From Erwinia sp. SLM-02 (lineage in GTDB: Bacteria > Pseudomonadota > Gammaproteobacteria > Enterobacterales > Enterobacteriaceae): 64,000 nucleotides of DNA. The notes under the pieces were generated by a model. That model was not told where the DNA came from and did no database searches. It was given only the letters and a program-made list of their open reading frames with translations. Below, piece after piece: positions 1 through 9,103 of this stretch; the first letter of the stretch is position 1, and each line of letters starts with the position of its first letter. The stretch spans positions 496,001 through 560,000 of the forward strand of contig NZ_JAQISN010000002.1 in assembly GCF_037450285.1 (NCBI RefSeq), in the 5' to 3' direction. The position numbers and the translations under genes were made by a program.

Positions 1-39
1 AGTCACCACGTTCGGCGGCTGTCGGTAAGAGGTCAGAAC

Positions 40-73
40 AATCCGGGGGCGTTCGCGTTCCCGGATTTTTTTT
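40..73 (+). terminator. Intrinsic terminator at left edge
   Basis: An 8-bp stem (40-47 paired with 60-67) with a 12-nt loop runs into a tract of eight T. It would end a plus-strand gene that lies left of the window. In E. coli the neighbour of ytfP on this side is ppa; that identity is only an inference because no coding sequence of it is visible here. Confidence 0.75.
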
Positions 74-133
74 GCTTTCAGCGCCTCGTGTGTCAGTAGT
101 CATCCTGACGGGGCTAAGGCACAGCCTGTACTC

Positions 134-571
134 TTATTTGCTGGCGGGATAGAACTCAGGGTCAACAATCTGTTCGTCACTCCAGGGGCAGAGCAACGGG
201 AAATGTTTCTCATCAATGCCCGTTTCACGCGCCGCAGAAAGGATCGCATCACCATAAGCATCGGCCATCAGCACGGAAAACTCATTTTTCAAACTGGGAT
301 TACGCGCCAGTCGGCGCAGGATTTTTCGGCGTTGTTCCGCAATCGTCAGCTGCCAGCTTCTTCCCTGATGGCTGGGTTGAAACTGCCATTTCAATAAATG
401 CTGAAGTAATACTTCGAGGCGTGATTCCAGTTCACGTCGTTCACTGTTTCCCATGCTCTCAATTTCCTCAAGCAGGTTCCTTGTGTCCAGCTGATGCAGC
501 TTACCCGAACGCAGCAAATCAGCCTGCTCCTGAGTCCAGCCATAAAAATCGCTGTCATAACTCATGGTCAT
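134..571 (-). CDS. DUF29 family protein
   Basis: A protein of about 145 residues that resembles the DUF29 family: an N-terminal YxxDFYGWTQEQADLLR-type segment, a central charged helix with the LEEIESMG motif (about residues 34-41), and a helical, Arg-rich C-terminal half. The function of the family is unknown; it is soluble and has no signal peptide. The reading frame can be extended to a TTG at 583, but GGGAGGA lies just upstream of the ATG at 571 (a second ATG is at 565), so I place the start there. It stands alone, on the same strand as ytfP but separated from it by a strong terminator. It is not part of the E. coli ytfP neighbourhood, so it is probably an accessory gene. Confidence 0.75.
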   Translation of the reverse strand: MTMSYDSDFYGWTQEQADLLRSGKLHQLDTRNLLEEIESMGNSERRELESRLEVLLQHLLKWQFQPSHQGRSWQLTIAEQRRKILRRLARNPSLKNEFSVLMADAYGDAILSAARETGIDEKHFPLLCPWSDEQIVDPEFYPASK

Positions 572-737
572 TGTTCCTCCCAACTTTAGCTGTCATTCCA
601 ACGCTTAAATAGTAGTCTGTCAGAGAAGGTGTCAGGCGTCAAAAGCTAGCGTACGCACCCGCACCACCAGGGTGAATCCTCCTGCCCGGTGAGCATTAAC
701 GAGGTTTCCAGCCGGACCGGGGGGCAGCGGCAGAGTA

Positions 738-771
738 AAAAAAACACCGCTCACTGAGCGGTGTTTTTGTT
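738..771. terminator. Bidirectional terminator between ytfP and the DUF29 gene
   Basis: A-run, then stem ACACCGCTC / GAGCGGTGT with a 3-nt loop, then T-run (hairpin core 741-767). It lies directly downstream of ytfP on the minus strand and would end the tamA-tamB-ytfP transcript. Being symmetric it could work in both directions. Confidence 0.85.
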
Positions 772-786
772 TTCAGAAGAGGCCGG

Positions 787-1134
787 TTAGTCTCCGGCAT
801 CTCGTTGCAGCCAGTCACCGCTAACGATGCGCTTTCTGCCTGAGACGGAACGCTGATACACGTACAGCCACGCACTGCCGTACGGGGTTTGTAACAGCTC
901 GCGCTTATACTCCCCGCCGGTTTCTCTCAGAGCATCCAGCTCCCCCAGGGTTGAGGCATCTATCCGATAAACTTCACAATAGACCTTACCCTCACCCGGA
1001 ACAACGCCCGGGTAATGGCCAAGGCTGTAGAGCTCATAGCCGTCGATCTGATGATCGCCCAACCACTGCCCGTTCGTCATCCAGTGACTGTTACCTTGCT
1101 TGCGTCGCAGACTGCCGTAGACAATTATTCGCAT
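787..1134 (-). CDS. ytfP: Gamma-glutamylcyclotransferase-fold protein YtfP
   Basis: A 115-residue protein of the GGCT-like (AIG2/BtrG) fold. The N-terminal YGSLRRKQGN (residues 5-14) is the family's phosphate-binding-like loop, and the E of the GGEYKRE segment (about 73-79) is at the usual catalytic acid position. No substrate is established for YtfP itself. Its ATG lies 2 nt after the tamB stop, so it is almost certainly translated as the third gene of the tamA-tamB-ytfP operon, an arrangement also seen in E. coli. A strong terminator follows. Start and length agree with the family. Confidence 0.92.
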   Translation of the reverse strand: MRIIVYGSLRRKQGNSHWMTNGQWLGDHQIDGYELYSLGHYPGVVPGEGKVYCEVYRIDASTLGELDALRETGGEYKRELLQTPYGSAWLYVYQRSVSGRKRIVSGDWLQRDAGD

Positions 1135-1136
1135 TG

Positions 1137-4100
1137 CTAGAACTCAAACTGATAAAGCACATCCAGAGCCTGATCTATGCCAGACACTGCTTCCAAATAG
1201 AGTTTGGGCATCAGGCGATAACGCAGGGTTAAGGTCGCCAGTGAATCAAATATGCCAACACCGTATTTTACCTGTAGACCCGGCAGCACATAGCCGCTGA
1301 CCTGCACCTGCTGGCTGTCGCCAACCCCTGCAGTATCCAGCGCCAGATTGCTGACACCGAAGGTCTCGCCGATTTTACCCACAACTTGACCACTTTGTGC
1401 AACCCCCAATCCTACCAGGGCGGAAGTTAATGCATCACTGTCGCTGCCGGAGGTTTGCAGACCCTGCCCGCGAAGCAGGTAGGAAAGCGCTTCCTGCTGC
1501 GACATCGCCGGGTCGGAGAAGACCTCCGCCTTCGGCTCATCCGCCAGTCCGGTCACGCGCACGCCTGCCGTCACGTCATCTTCAGTCGCTTCCGGGTTAC
1601 GGATCGCTTCGATGTTGAGGTAAGGCTGATCCGGCGGGCCGGCAAACTGCAGCTCGCCCTTGCGCACAATCAGATCCTGGCCGTAGGCATGGAAGCGCCC
1701 GGACGGAATGTTAATCTGACCGTTCAGCCCCAGGCCGCGTTTATCCTGCACCAGCTTCAGATCGCCGTTCAGCTTCGCCTTAAGACCGAAGGCGCTGAGG
1801 CGCACATCGTCCCCGACGTGGATAATCAGATTGCTGTTGATCGGAATTGAGGTGGATTTCGGCGCAATCGGCTGCAGGTTTTTATCCAGCAGCACCTCAT
1901 CAGAGGAGACGCCCACGGCGCTTTCCGGCACTTCCTGCACCGTAATGCGCGCCCACGGGATATCCACCCGGCCATCAAGATTAAACATTTCCGGCGTGGC
2001 TTCGAACACCAGGTCCGGCGAGACGTCCATGCGCACCATCGGCGGCACGGTTACCCGTACCCGATCGCCTTTCGCCGCGACGCGTGCCCGCCAGGCATTC
2101 AGCTGGCTCCAGTCGGCATTACCGTTGAGCGCAATCTGGCCCTGCGACGTCTGAATAACGCCTTCCAGCGTTGAGCTCATGCCGTTAAACAGCATGGAAA
2201 GGTTGGCGGTGGTGAGATCCACCGGCATAAAGCTGCCTTCCACATCAACATTACGCAGGCCAAGCTGACCAAAGACCTGCGGCTTTTGCAGGTTGCCGCC
2301 CAGGCGCAGGTTGCTGTTCAGCACGCCGGAGACTTTTTCACCCTGCATCAGCGCCGGGTTAAGCATCGCCAGCGACAGGTTGGTGATATTGACGTTGCCG
2401 GACAGCGTCCTTTTCCCCTGCGGATCGGCGATCTGCACGTTACCGTCCAGCTGGCCGTTGTTGGCAATGCGGATCAGCCAGTCGAGCTGCGCACGGCCAT
2501 TTTTCAGCCCCGCGTTCAGGTTCAGCGCATCGAAGGCGATCGGCAGCGTATTCCCCTGCACGTCCTGAGCCACTTTGACCCCGTTGCCTTTCAGCGAGAT
2601 GCGCCCGGTGGGCAGCGCGCCGTCGGCGGTCCAGCTGACGTCCGCATCACCGCTGAACGAACCGTTAAGCTGCGTCTCTTCCGGCATAAACGGTTTAATC
2701 ATCGCCAGGTCAAAGCGGTTCAGTACCACCCGTGCGCGCCCGGACGGACCGGCCTCCACCGTCTGCGGTACGCACAGCTTGGCGTTCGGGTTCTGCCAGC
2801 AGTGCGGCCCGATGCTGATGGTCTGTTTGCTGTTGAGGTAGTCCAGCGCGATGGCGCGGGTTAAGCGCCATTCGCCCACCGGCGTGTCGAAGCGGGTGTT
2901 GTTCAGCGTGCCCTGCCAGCGCTGCGTGGCGCGGTCAAAGCTGCCGTTCAGCGCCAGCTGGCCGGAAACCGGTTCGCCCTGCATCGTCAGCTTCAGCTGA
3001 TGCTGCTTTTCGCTGCCGCTGGCATCCAGGATCAGCTGTGAGATGCTCAACGCATCCTGCTTAACCTGATCGACACGCAGATTCAGCTTGCCCTGAATCT
3101 GTTCACCGGAGCTGACATCGCCTTTCAGCAGCACGCGGCCAATACGCAGCTCCTGCCAGCGCAGCCCGGTGGCGGTCAGATCGGCCAGCAGCTGTGGCGT
3201 TTTCAGATCGCCACGCGCGCGGATGGTGCCTTTTGCCACGCCGCCGAGGCCCGGCAGGGCGTTATCCAGATGCTGGGCATCGATATCCGCATCCAGATTC
3301 AGCTTGTCGCCCAGCGAGCCTTTCAGGTTGACGTTGTTACGCCCCAGAATCAGCTTGATGCCGGGAATATCCCACTGGTTGTAGCTGTTGCCGTACAGCG
3401 TACCGTCGGCGCTGATGGCGTTGTTACGCACGTTGCCGCGCAGCTTCAGCTCCGGTACGCGCATCTGCCAACTGCCGCCGTACAGGCTGCCGCGGGTGGT
3501 GATTTTCCCGTCCAGCTTCGCCGGCCAGTCCGGATACTGCTTCGCGGTGTTGATGCCGGTCAGGGTCAGCTCGCTGTTCCAGCTGATTGCCTTACTCCAG
3601 TCCACCAGCGCTTTCAGGTCGGCGGTGCCCTGCAGCGCGGCCAGCCTGAGTTTTTCGATGGCGAACTGTTCAACGTTGCCTTTGCCGTCCAGGGTCACCG
3701 TGGCGGGCGGTACGCCCTGCCCCTGTAGCGCCGCCTTCAGCGACATCACGTAGTCGGTTGCCTTGCCTTTGAAGCTGAAGTTGAAGTTATCCGCCTCATA
3801 CTGCGTTTCCCCCTCCAGCGGCCAGCGCAGCTGCGGGCTTTGCAGTGTCATATTCAGCGGTAATCCCGCTTCTGCCAGACGCGTGTCGGCATCCAGCTGT
3901 GCCCGCACCGGACCGGACAGATTCAGCGCCAGGGTCAGCGTTTCACGCAGATCGCCACCGAGGGTCATTTTGATCTTTTCACCCTTCAGCGGATCGATAT
4001 TCATCTCGCCGTTAAGGGTGAAGTTCATCGGCCAGTTCCCGCTCAGCGTCGCCTCTCCCTGCGCGTTGAGCTGCCCCTGCACCGCATCCACATCCAGCGT

Positions 4101-4910
4101 TTGCAGCGCCAGATGATTGTTCTCGGTTTTGGCTTTCACCAGCAGGCGGTTAACGGTGATATCGGTATCGCCGGTCAGGCGCAGCTGTTCACCCAGGATC
4201 TGCTGCACATTGACGTCCAGCGGCAGGGTGAACTCGGGAAGATTCGGCAGCAGCGGCTGCTCAAACATCGCTTTCAGCGTCTCGCCCAGCGGCTTTTCTT
4301 CCGGCTGTGGATCCTGGATTTTCGGCTGAACCACTTCTTCATTGGCCACTTTCGCCGCTTTCGGCAGGGCAATCAGCAGCCCCTGAATATGAGTCGGCGT
4401 CAGCGTCATGCCGCGCCCTTCCCAGTGCATGCCGCTGGTAAAGTCCGCCAGCGACACCGCCGTATCGTCGATTTTGACGTTAACGTTGTGCAACGCCAGA
4501 CGGCTCAGCGTCAGCGGGTACGGCGTGCTGATTTCACCGGTTGCCGATTCATCTTCAGCCGGCGGCGTGTCCGATGAGGCCAGCTGCTTGCTGTCCACCG
4601 CCACATAAACGTCCTTCAGCGAGAGATCGTTCACGCAGAACGCACTCTGCTTCAGGCAGCCTAAACGCAGCGCCAGATGAAACTCTCCGGCGTTAACCGA
4701 GACGCCCGGCATCTCGTATTTGACACCCTTCAGGGTCAAATCACGCCAGCCGCCGTTGACCTGCTGGATAGCCAGCCCCGGCACCCAGCGGGCGGCCGAG
4801 TTCAGCACCAAGTGCAGGCCGCTGGTGGTTCCCAACAGGAACGCAATGCCGCCCAGCAGCAGCACAATAAAAATAAGGATGCCAATCAGGCCTTTTTTCC
4901 ACCACTTCAT
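1137..4910 (-). CDS. tamB: Translocation and assembly module subunit TamB
   Basis: A 1257-residue inner-membrane-anchored protein. One N-terminal transmembrane segment (about residues 7-28, strongly hydrophobic after MKWWKKG) is followed by a very long periplasmic region rich in beta-strand repeats, and the C-terminal TamB/DUF490 domain (roughly the last 400 residues) ends in a Phe as in E. coli. The family is known to span the periplasm and bind the outer-membrane protein TamA; the pair help insert certain outer-membrane proteins, and TamB-like proteins are linked to phospholipid transport to the outer membrane. Its ATG overlaps the tamA stop (ATGA at 4907-4910), showing translational coupling. 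Length is close to the E. coli protein (1259). Confidence 0.97.
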   Translation of the reverse strand: MKWWKKGLIGILIFIVLLLGGIAFLLGTTSGLHLVLNSAARWVPGLAIQQVNGGWRDLTLKGVKYEMPGVSVNAGEFHLALRLGCLKQSAFCVNDLSLKDVYVAVDSKQLASSDTPPAEDESATGEISTPYPLTLSRLALHNVNVKIDDTAVSLADFTSGMHWEGRGMTLTPTHIQGLLIALPKAAKVANEEVVQPKIQDPQPEEKPLGETLKAMFEQPLLPNLPEFTLPLDVNVQQILGEQLRLTGDTDITVNRLLVKAKTENNHLALQTLDVDAVQGQLNAQGEATLSGNWPMNFTLNGEMNIDPLKGEKIKMTLGGDLRETLTLALNLSGPVRAQLDADTRLAEAGLPLNMTLQSPQLRWPLEGETQYEADNFNFSFKGKATDYVMSLKAALQGQGVPPATVTLDGKGNVEQFAIEKLRLAALQGTADLKALVDWSKAISWNSELTLTGINTAKQYPDWPAKLDGKITTRGSLYGGSWQMRVPELKLRGNVRNNAISADGTLYGNSYNQWDIPGIKLILGRNNVNLKGSLGDKLNLDADIDAQHLDNALPGLGGVAKGTIRARGDLKTPQLLADLTATGLRWQELRIGRVLLKGDVSSGEQIQGKLNLRVDQVKQDALSISQLILDASGSEKQHQLKLTMQGEPVSGQLALNGSFDRATQRWQGTLNNTRFDTPVGEWRLTRAIALDYLNSKQTISIGPHCWQNPNAKLCVPQTVEAGPSGRARVVLNRFDLAMIKPFMPEETQLNGSFSGDADVSWTADGALPTGRISLKGNGVKVAQDVQGNTLPIAFDALNLNAGLKNGRAQLDWLIRIANNGQLDGNVQIADPQGKRTLSGNVNITNLSLAMLNPALMQGEKVSGVLNSNLRLGGNLQKPQVFGQLGLRNVDVEGSFMPVDLTTANLSMLFNGMSSTLEGVIQTSQGQIALNGNADWSQLNAWRARVAAKGDRVRVTVPPMVRMDVSPDLVFEATPEMFNLDGRVDIPWARITVQEVPESAVGVSSDEVLLDKNLQPIAPKSTSIPINSNLIIHVGDDVRLSAFGLKAKLNGDLKLVQDKRGLGLNGQINIPSGRFHAYGQDLIVRKGELQFAGPPDQPYLNIEAIRNPEATEDDVTAGVRVTGLADEPKAEVFSDPAMSQQEALSYLLRGQGLQTSGSDSDALTSALVGLGVAQSGQVVGKIGETFGVSNLALDTAGVGDSQQVQVSGYVLPGLQVKYGVGIFDSLATLTLRYRLMPKLYLEAVSGIDQALDVLYQFEF

Positions 4911-6646
4911 AGTTCAGGCCCCAGTCCAATGTAAAACTGAATATCGCGATCGTCCTGGTCACCGATTGGGCGGGCAATATCAACCTTGATCGGCCCCACC
5001 GGTGACTGCCAGCGCACGCCGAAGCCCGCGCCGGTCTTAAAGTTGCTCTGTTTAATATCGTTAACGGCTTCACCCGAATCGATAAACACCGCGCCCCACC
5101 ATTTGCCCGTCACGTTGTACTGGTACTCCAGCGATCCGGTCGCCAGCTTGGAGGCACCGGTCAGCTTGCCTTCATCATCGCGCGGCGAAATGCCTTTGTA
5201 CTTGTAGCCGCGAATACTGCGATCGCCACCGGCGAAGAAGCGCAGATCGGGCGGGACTTTTTCAAAGTCGTTGGTTTCAATCCAGCCGAGATTGCCGCGC
5301 ACGACGAAGCGATGCTTATCTTCCAGGGTGCGGATCCAGACGTTTTGCGCCTGCACCACCGCGAAGTCAACGTCCGACCCCCATGTAGTATCGGATACGT
5401 CCAGCGAGTAGCGCTGCGAGTCGCCCCAGGTCGGCATTAAGCCGCCGCGTGAACGGGTGCGGTTAACGCTGACGCCCGGATAGAGCAGCATGGTGGTGTT
5501 GGTGACGCTACCCTGAGTAAAGTGGTCGAGGCTCCAGCGCAGGTTAATCGCCCGCTGCCAGCCGCTGGAACTGTCCCAGTAGCGCGAAGCCGCCAGCGTC
5601 GTTGAATCGGCTTTGGTATCGTTAAGATCGGTGCGTTTCAGGCCGCCCTGCAGCAGGTAATACTGCTCCAGCGGGCTTTTCAGCAAAGGAACTTTGTAAC
5701 TGAAATCCAGCTGCTGTTCCGGGGCGGAGATATTCGCACTGGTGGAGAAACTGTGCCCCCGGTCATTCACCCACGGTTTTTTCCAGGTGGCTTTCACCCG
5801 CGGGCCGACGTCGGTCGAGTAGCCCACGCCGGTTTCGATGGTGTTTTCCGTGCGCGGAGTAACTACCCCGTGCAGAGGTAATATTTTGTTTTCACGGCTT
5901 TTATCAAACTCAGGCGCCACGACGACCGAGTTGAACCAGCCGGTTGCGGACAGGCGGCGGTTCAGCTCGGCCAGGTCACGCGAGGTGTAGTAATCGCCCT
6001 GCTTAAACGGCAGCAGGTTTTGCAGGTACTCTTCACGAATTTGCGAACCTTCAAAGGTGACCGGGCCGAAGCGATAGCGCTGGCCGCTGTCGTAGTCGAT
6101 ATCCCAGAAGGCTTCCCGCCGCTCAACCGATACGCCGAGCTGGCTCTTGCGATACTCACCGTCAAAGTAGCCTTTACGCAGCGCAAGGCCGGAGAGAGAG
6201 CTTTTAAATTTGTCGTACTTACCGTGATTGAGCACGCTGCCAATCTTTGGTTTTCCGTCACGCACCAGCTGCTGCACGTCGCTGTCGGTGCGCGCGCCGC
6301 CGCGCAGAATAATGGTTTCACCAGCGATTTTCACCGGTTCGCCGGGCGTGACCTTCGCCAGCAGCACCGGACGGCCGCCCTTAGCAGGGGCCGGACGCAG
6401 CTCGAAGTCGATCTGCGGCTCATAATATCCCAGCGCCTTCAGACCTTCTTTGACCGCGACGCTAACGCGCGAACGGAAGCGCCCGTCGGAGGTCACTTCA
6501 TCATTAGTAATCGTGGATAAACGTGCCCTGACGTTCTTCTGTAATTCCCCGGATAATCCTGTTACCTGTAAACGCACATTGGCCGCTTCTGCGGCAGGTG
6601 CGGCGATCAGCAAACAAGACATGCAATAGACATGAATTCGTGGCAC
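4907..6646 (-). CDS. tamA: Outer-membrane translocation and assembly factor TamA
   Basis: A 579-residue Omp85-family protein. A cleavable signal peptide (residues 1-21, ending AAEA) precedes three POTRA domains (about 25-265) and a 16-strand beta-barrel domain. The barrel carries the conserved RGY motif of the lid loop (SIRGYKY, about residues 484-490) and ends in the usual C-terminal beta signal. It works with TamB in inserting outer-membrane proteins. It is the first gene of the tamA-tamB-ytfP operon. In E. coli msrA is the divergent neighbour; here the next gene is ytfL and I see no msrA. Confidence 0.97.
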   Translation of the reverse strand: MPRIHVYCMSCLLIAAPAAEAANVRLQVTGLSGELQKNVRARLSTITNDEVTSDGRFRSRVSVAVKEGLKALGYYEPQIDFELRPAPAKGGRPVLLAKVTPGEPVKIAGETIILRGGARTDSDVQQLVRDGKPKIGSVLNHGKYDKFKSSLSGLALRKGYFDGEYRKSQLGVSVERREAFWDIDYDSGQRYRFGPVTFEGSQIREEYLQNLLPFKQGDYYTSRDLAELNRRLSATGWFNSVVVAPEFDKSRENKILPLHGVVTPRTENTIETGVGYSTDVGPRVKATWKKPWVNDRGHSFSTSANISAPEQQLDFSYKVPLLKSPLEQYYLLQGGLKRTDLNDTKADSTTLAASRYWDSSSGWQRAINLRWSLDHFTQGSVTNTTMLLYPGVSVNRTRSRGGLMPTWGDSQRYSLDVSDTTWGSDVDFAVVQAQNVWIRTLEDKHRFVVRGNLGWIETNDFEKVPPDLRFFAGGDRSIRGYKYKGISPRDDEGKLTGASKLATGSLEYQYNVTGKWWGAVFIDSGEAVNDIKQSNFKTGAGFGVRWQSPVGPIKVDIARPIGDQDDRDIQFYIGLGPEL

Positions 6647-7105
6647 GCGTACTCCCGTTTTTTTGCCAGCCCACCATCCACCGGGCTTAATCTGTAATTA
6701 TTCAATAGACTTAATGGAGTTTAACGTGCTCTGTGTATCAAACAAGTTTCAACGCTGTATTTACGAAATGATTCCAGTTCAAATGGTTTTTAGCCGTGCC
6801 TTTGTTAAAAGGCAGCCCGCAAAGTTGCGCTCGCCACACCGCCGCAATTGTAAGCGCTCGTCGGCACAGCTATAATCGCAGCACAGGTTTTATTCACAAC
6901 CTGATAACCCTTCTGCCCCGGCGTACTTTGCCGAACTGGCGCAGACATTTTTGGCACGGATAGCCCTGTACGCTCAATACGCAGAATGATGCAGAATCCC
7001 GCGCGCTGCCCAGGCCAAAAATGACAAGTGATTAACCCGGCCCTCCTTATCTGCGCAGTGATAAAACTGAATGCCATAAGAGATGAGCCATTGTATGGAT
7101 AGTGT
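6647..7105. other. tamA-ytfL intergenic region
   Basis: A 459-bp gap between divergent tamA and ytfL. In E. coli this interval holds msrA; no MsrA-like coding sequence or remnant (no GCFW motif in any frame) is visible. What can be supported is a promoter at 6848-6876 and a long untranslated leader for ytfL. I could not match the leader to a known riboswitch; the conserved elements of the Mn-sensing yybP-ykoY class are not evident. Confidence 0.6.
6848..6876 (+). promoter_or_regulatory. Sigma-70-type promoter for ytfL
   Basis: TTGTAA at 6848-6853, a 17-bp spacer and a perfect TATAAT at 6871-6876. Transcription would start near 6883, which leaves about 220 nt of untranslated leader before the ytfL ATG at 7106. 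Spacing and -10 are near ideal; it is predicted from sequence only. Confidence 0.65.
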
Positions 7106-8440
7106 ATGTTAGACAGCTTGCTTGTCATTTTACTGCTGATTGCGATCAGCTCATTCTTCTCTCTTTCAGAAATCTCTCTGGCAGCCGCCCGTAAAATCAA
7201 ACTGAAAATCATGTCGGATGAAGGCAACATCAACGCCCAGCGCGTGCTGAAAATGCAGGAAACGCCGGGGATGTTCTTTACCGTCGTGCAGATCGGCCTG
7301 AATGCCGTGGCGATCCTCGGCGGTATTGTCGGTGATGCGGCGTTCTCTCCGGCCTTCCGTTCCCTGTTTGAACGGATGGTGGAGCCTGAGCTGGCGGAGC
7401 GCCTCAGCTTCATCTGTTCCTTCACCCTGGTCACCAGCCTGTTTATTCTGTTTGCTGACCTGTTCCCGAAACGTCTGGGAATGATTGCGCCGGAAAGCGT
7501 GGCGCTGAAAATCATCAATCCGATGCGTTTCTGCCTGTTTCTGTTCCGCCCGCTGGTGTGGTTCTTCAACGGCGGGGCCAATATTATCTTCCGCCTGTTT
7601 AAGATCCCGCTGGTGCGCAAAGACGACATCACCTCGGACGATATCTACGCGGTGGTGGAAGCCGGCGCGCTGGCCGGCGTGCTGCGTAAGCAGGAGCACG
7701 AGCTGATTGAAAACGTGTTTGAGCTGGAATCGCGTACCGTGCCGTCGTCGATGACCTCGCGTGAAAACGTTGTCTGGTTCGATCTGCACGAGGATGAGGC
7801 CAGCCTGAAAGGGAAAATCGCTCAGCATCCGCATTCCAAGTTCCTGGTCTGTAATGAAGATATCGACCATATCGTCGGCTATGTTGACTCCAAAGAGCTG
7901 CTGCTGCGCGTGCTGGGCAATCAGAGTATGGCCCTGAACAGCGGCCTGCAGATTCGTTCGGCGCTGATTGTGCCGGATACGCTGACGCTCTCTGAAGCGC
8001 TGGAAAGCTTTAAGGCCGCCGGTGAAGACTTCGCGGTGATCATGAACGAGTATGCGCTGGTGGTGGGGATTATTACGCTGAATGACGTGATGACCACGCT
8101 GATGGGCGACCTGGTCGGTCAGGGCATGGAAGAGCAGATTGTGGCCCGCGACGAGAATTCGTGGCTGGTGGAAGGCGGGACGCCGATTGATGATGTGATG
8201 CGCGTGCTGGACATCGATGAGTTCCCACAGTCCGGCAACTACGAGACGATTGGCGGCTTTATGATGTTTATGCTGCGTAAGATCCCCAAGCGTACCGATT
8301 TTGTGAAGTTCCACGGCTATAAGTTCGAGGTGGTGGACATAGACAGCTATCGCATCGATCAGCTGCTGGTGACCCGAATTGATGCTCGTCCGGCGGCACC
8401 GGTGTTGCCGCGTGCGCCGGAAGCGGGTGCCGAAGAATAA
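7106..8440 (+). CDS. ytfL: HlyC/CorC-family membrane protein YtfL
   Basis: A 444-residue UPF0053 protein. It has an N-terminal DUF21/CNNM membrane domain with about four transmembrane segments (residues 1-150), a pair of CBS domains (about 195-330), and a C-terminal CorC_HlyC domain (about 345-425). Close relatives are annotated as hemolysin-like or CorC-like proteins; for E. coli YtfL a role in cytoplasmic pH control or cation export has been proposed. The N-terminus MLDSLLVILL matches the E. coli start, although the ribosome-binding site is weak. Next to it, ytfK is convergent, as in E. coli. It is preceded by an unusually long leader and followed by the repeat-rich 1.1-kb stretch. Confidence 0.95.
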   Translation: MLDSLLVILLLIAISSFFSLSEISLAAARKIKLKIMSDEGNINAQRVLKMQETPGMFFTVVQIGLNAVAILGGIVGDAAFSPAFRSLFERMVEPELAERLSFICSFTLVTSLFILFADLFPKRLGMIAPESVALKIINPMRFCLFLFRPLVWFFNGGANIIFRLFKIPLVRKDDITSDDIYAVVEAGALAGVLRKQEHELIENVFELESRTVPSSMTSRENVVWFDLHEDEASLKGKIAQHPHSKFLVCNEDIDHIVGYVDSKELLLRVLGNQSMALNSGLQIRSALIVPDTLTLSEALESFKAAGEDFAVIMNEYALVVGIITLNDVMTTLMGDLVGQGMEEQIVARDENSWLVEGGTPIDDVMRVLDIDEFPQSGNYETIGGFMMFMLRKIPKRTDFVKFHGYKFEVVDIDSYRIDQLLVTRIDARPAAPVLPRAPEAGAEE

Positions 8441-8461
8441 CTTTTTGGTGATGGCTGAACG

Positions 8462-8518
8462 GTGCCAGCGCTGACTGAGGTTACTCAGGGCTTCTGGCTG
8501 CTCGTGCCAGCGCTGACT
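8462..8518. repeat. 15-bp direct repeat pair
   Basis: GTGCCAGCGCTGACT occurs at 8462-8476 and exactly again at 8504-8518, 42 bp apart. The second copy overlaps the left end of the palindromic element at 8515-8710. Confidence 0.8.
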
Positions 8519-8710
8519 GGTCGGGGACGGCTACGGGCCGGTCCTCGCGCCGCTTCGCGGTGACCTTCACTTCGTTCGTCAGCCGGTCGGACCGGCTCAG
8601 ACGGTCCATCCCTGGCCCGACCGAGCCTTTCGCCAGCGTCCTGCTGGCGAATCCTGGCCTCTTTTCTACGTTCAGCGCTGCGGATTGCCCGTAGCCGTCC
8701 CCGACCAGTC
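8515..8710. repeat. Palindromic element, copy 1 (196 bp)
   Basis: The ends form a perfect 24-bp inverted repeat (8515-8538 and 8687-8710; the left arm begins GACTGGTCGGGGACGG). Inside are more hairpins: 8581-8597 (AGCCGGT / ACCGGCT) and 8629-8651 (TTCGCCAG / CTGGCGAA). It has no coding capacity. Its subterminal parts, GGTCCTCGCGCC on one side and CAGCGCTGCGGATT on the other, recur in inverted orientation in copy 2. The form is that of a non-autonomous mobile element or a structured extragenic repeat; I do not recognise it as ERIC, BIME/REP or another named family. Confidence 0.75.
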
Positions 8711-8804
8711 CGCTCTTAACTGTCAGAGATGCCTGTTAGAAGCAACGGTTAGAAAATACCCGCTTCCTCAAGTCTCTCAACATCTTGTTTATACGAAGCG
8801 TTAC

Positions 8805-8894
8805 GTACTGAAGCCTGCTCGAAATCCGATTCACTTTGATGTCTCTCAGTTGGCTTCGTTTAAATCGTTAGCCTCGCAGGCCTGGCTTCAGTAC
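8805..8894. repeat. 90-bp element bounded by an 11-bp inverted repeat
   Basis: GTACTGAAGCC at 8805-8815 is perfectly inverted at 8884-8894, with a 68-bp AT-richer interior. The arms extend imperfectly into GCCTGC / GCAGGC. It differs in sequence from the 200-bp elements next to it. Confidence 0.6.
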
Positions 8895-9042
8895 GGATGT
8901 CGGACATGAAAAAAACAGCATCCTGATGAACAGTTTTATCTCTGATAGCAATGAATTAGTGTGTTGAGTTCCATTATCTCGGAACGTTCAAAACAGAGCC
9001 TTGCAAAGCACTCACGACGTTTGAAATTCGACAGAAATTTAG

Positions 9043-9103
9043 TCTCTACGGCTGAGAAAATCCACAGCGCTGAGGTGCAAGCGGCGGGACCGGAGAGGCC
9101 TGC
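9043..9103. repeat. Fragment of the palindromic element (copy 3, truncated)
   Basis: About 61 bp that align with the left part of copy 2 in the same orientation: ACGGCTGA near 9050, then AATCCACAGCGCTGAGG at 9059-9075 against AATCCGCAGCGCTGAGG at 9205-9221, then GGGACCGGAGAG. The rest of the element is missing; the 40-bp tandem units begin where homology ends. Confidence 0.65.

Noticed and set aside
6805..8314. Long minus-strand open frames antisense to ytfL (275 and 382 residues)
   Set aside because: They are shadows of the ytfL coding frame; compositions are Arg/His/Gln-rich, no family features and no ribosome-binding sites.
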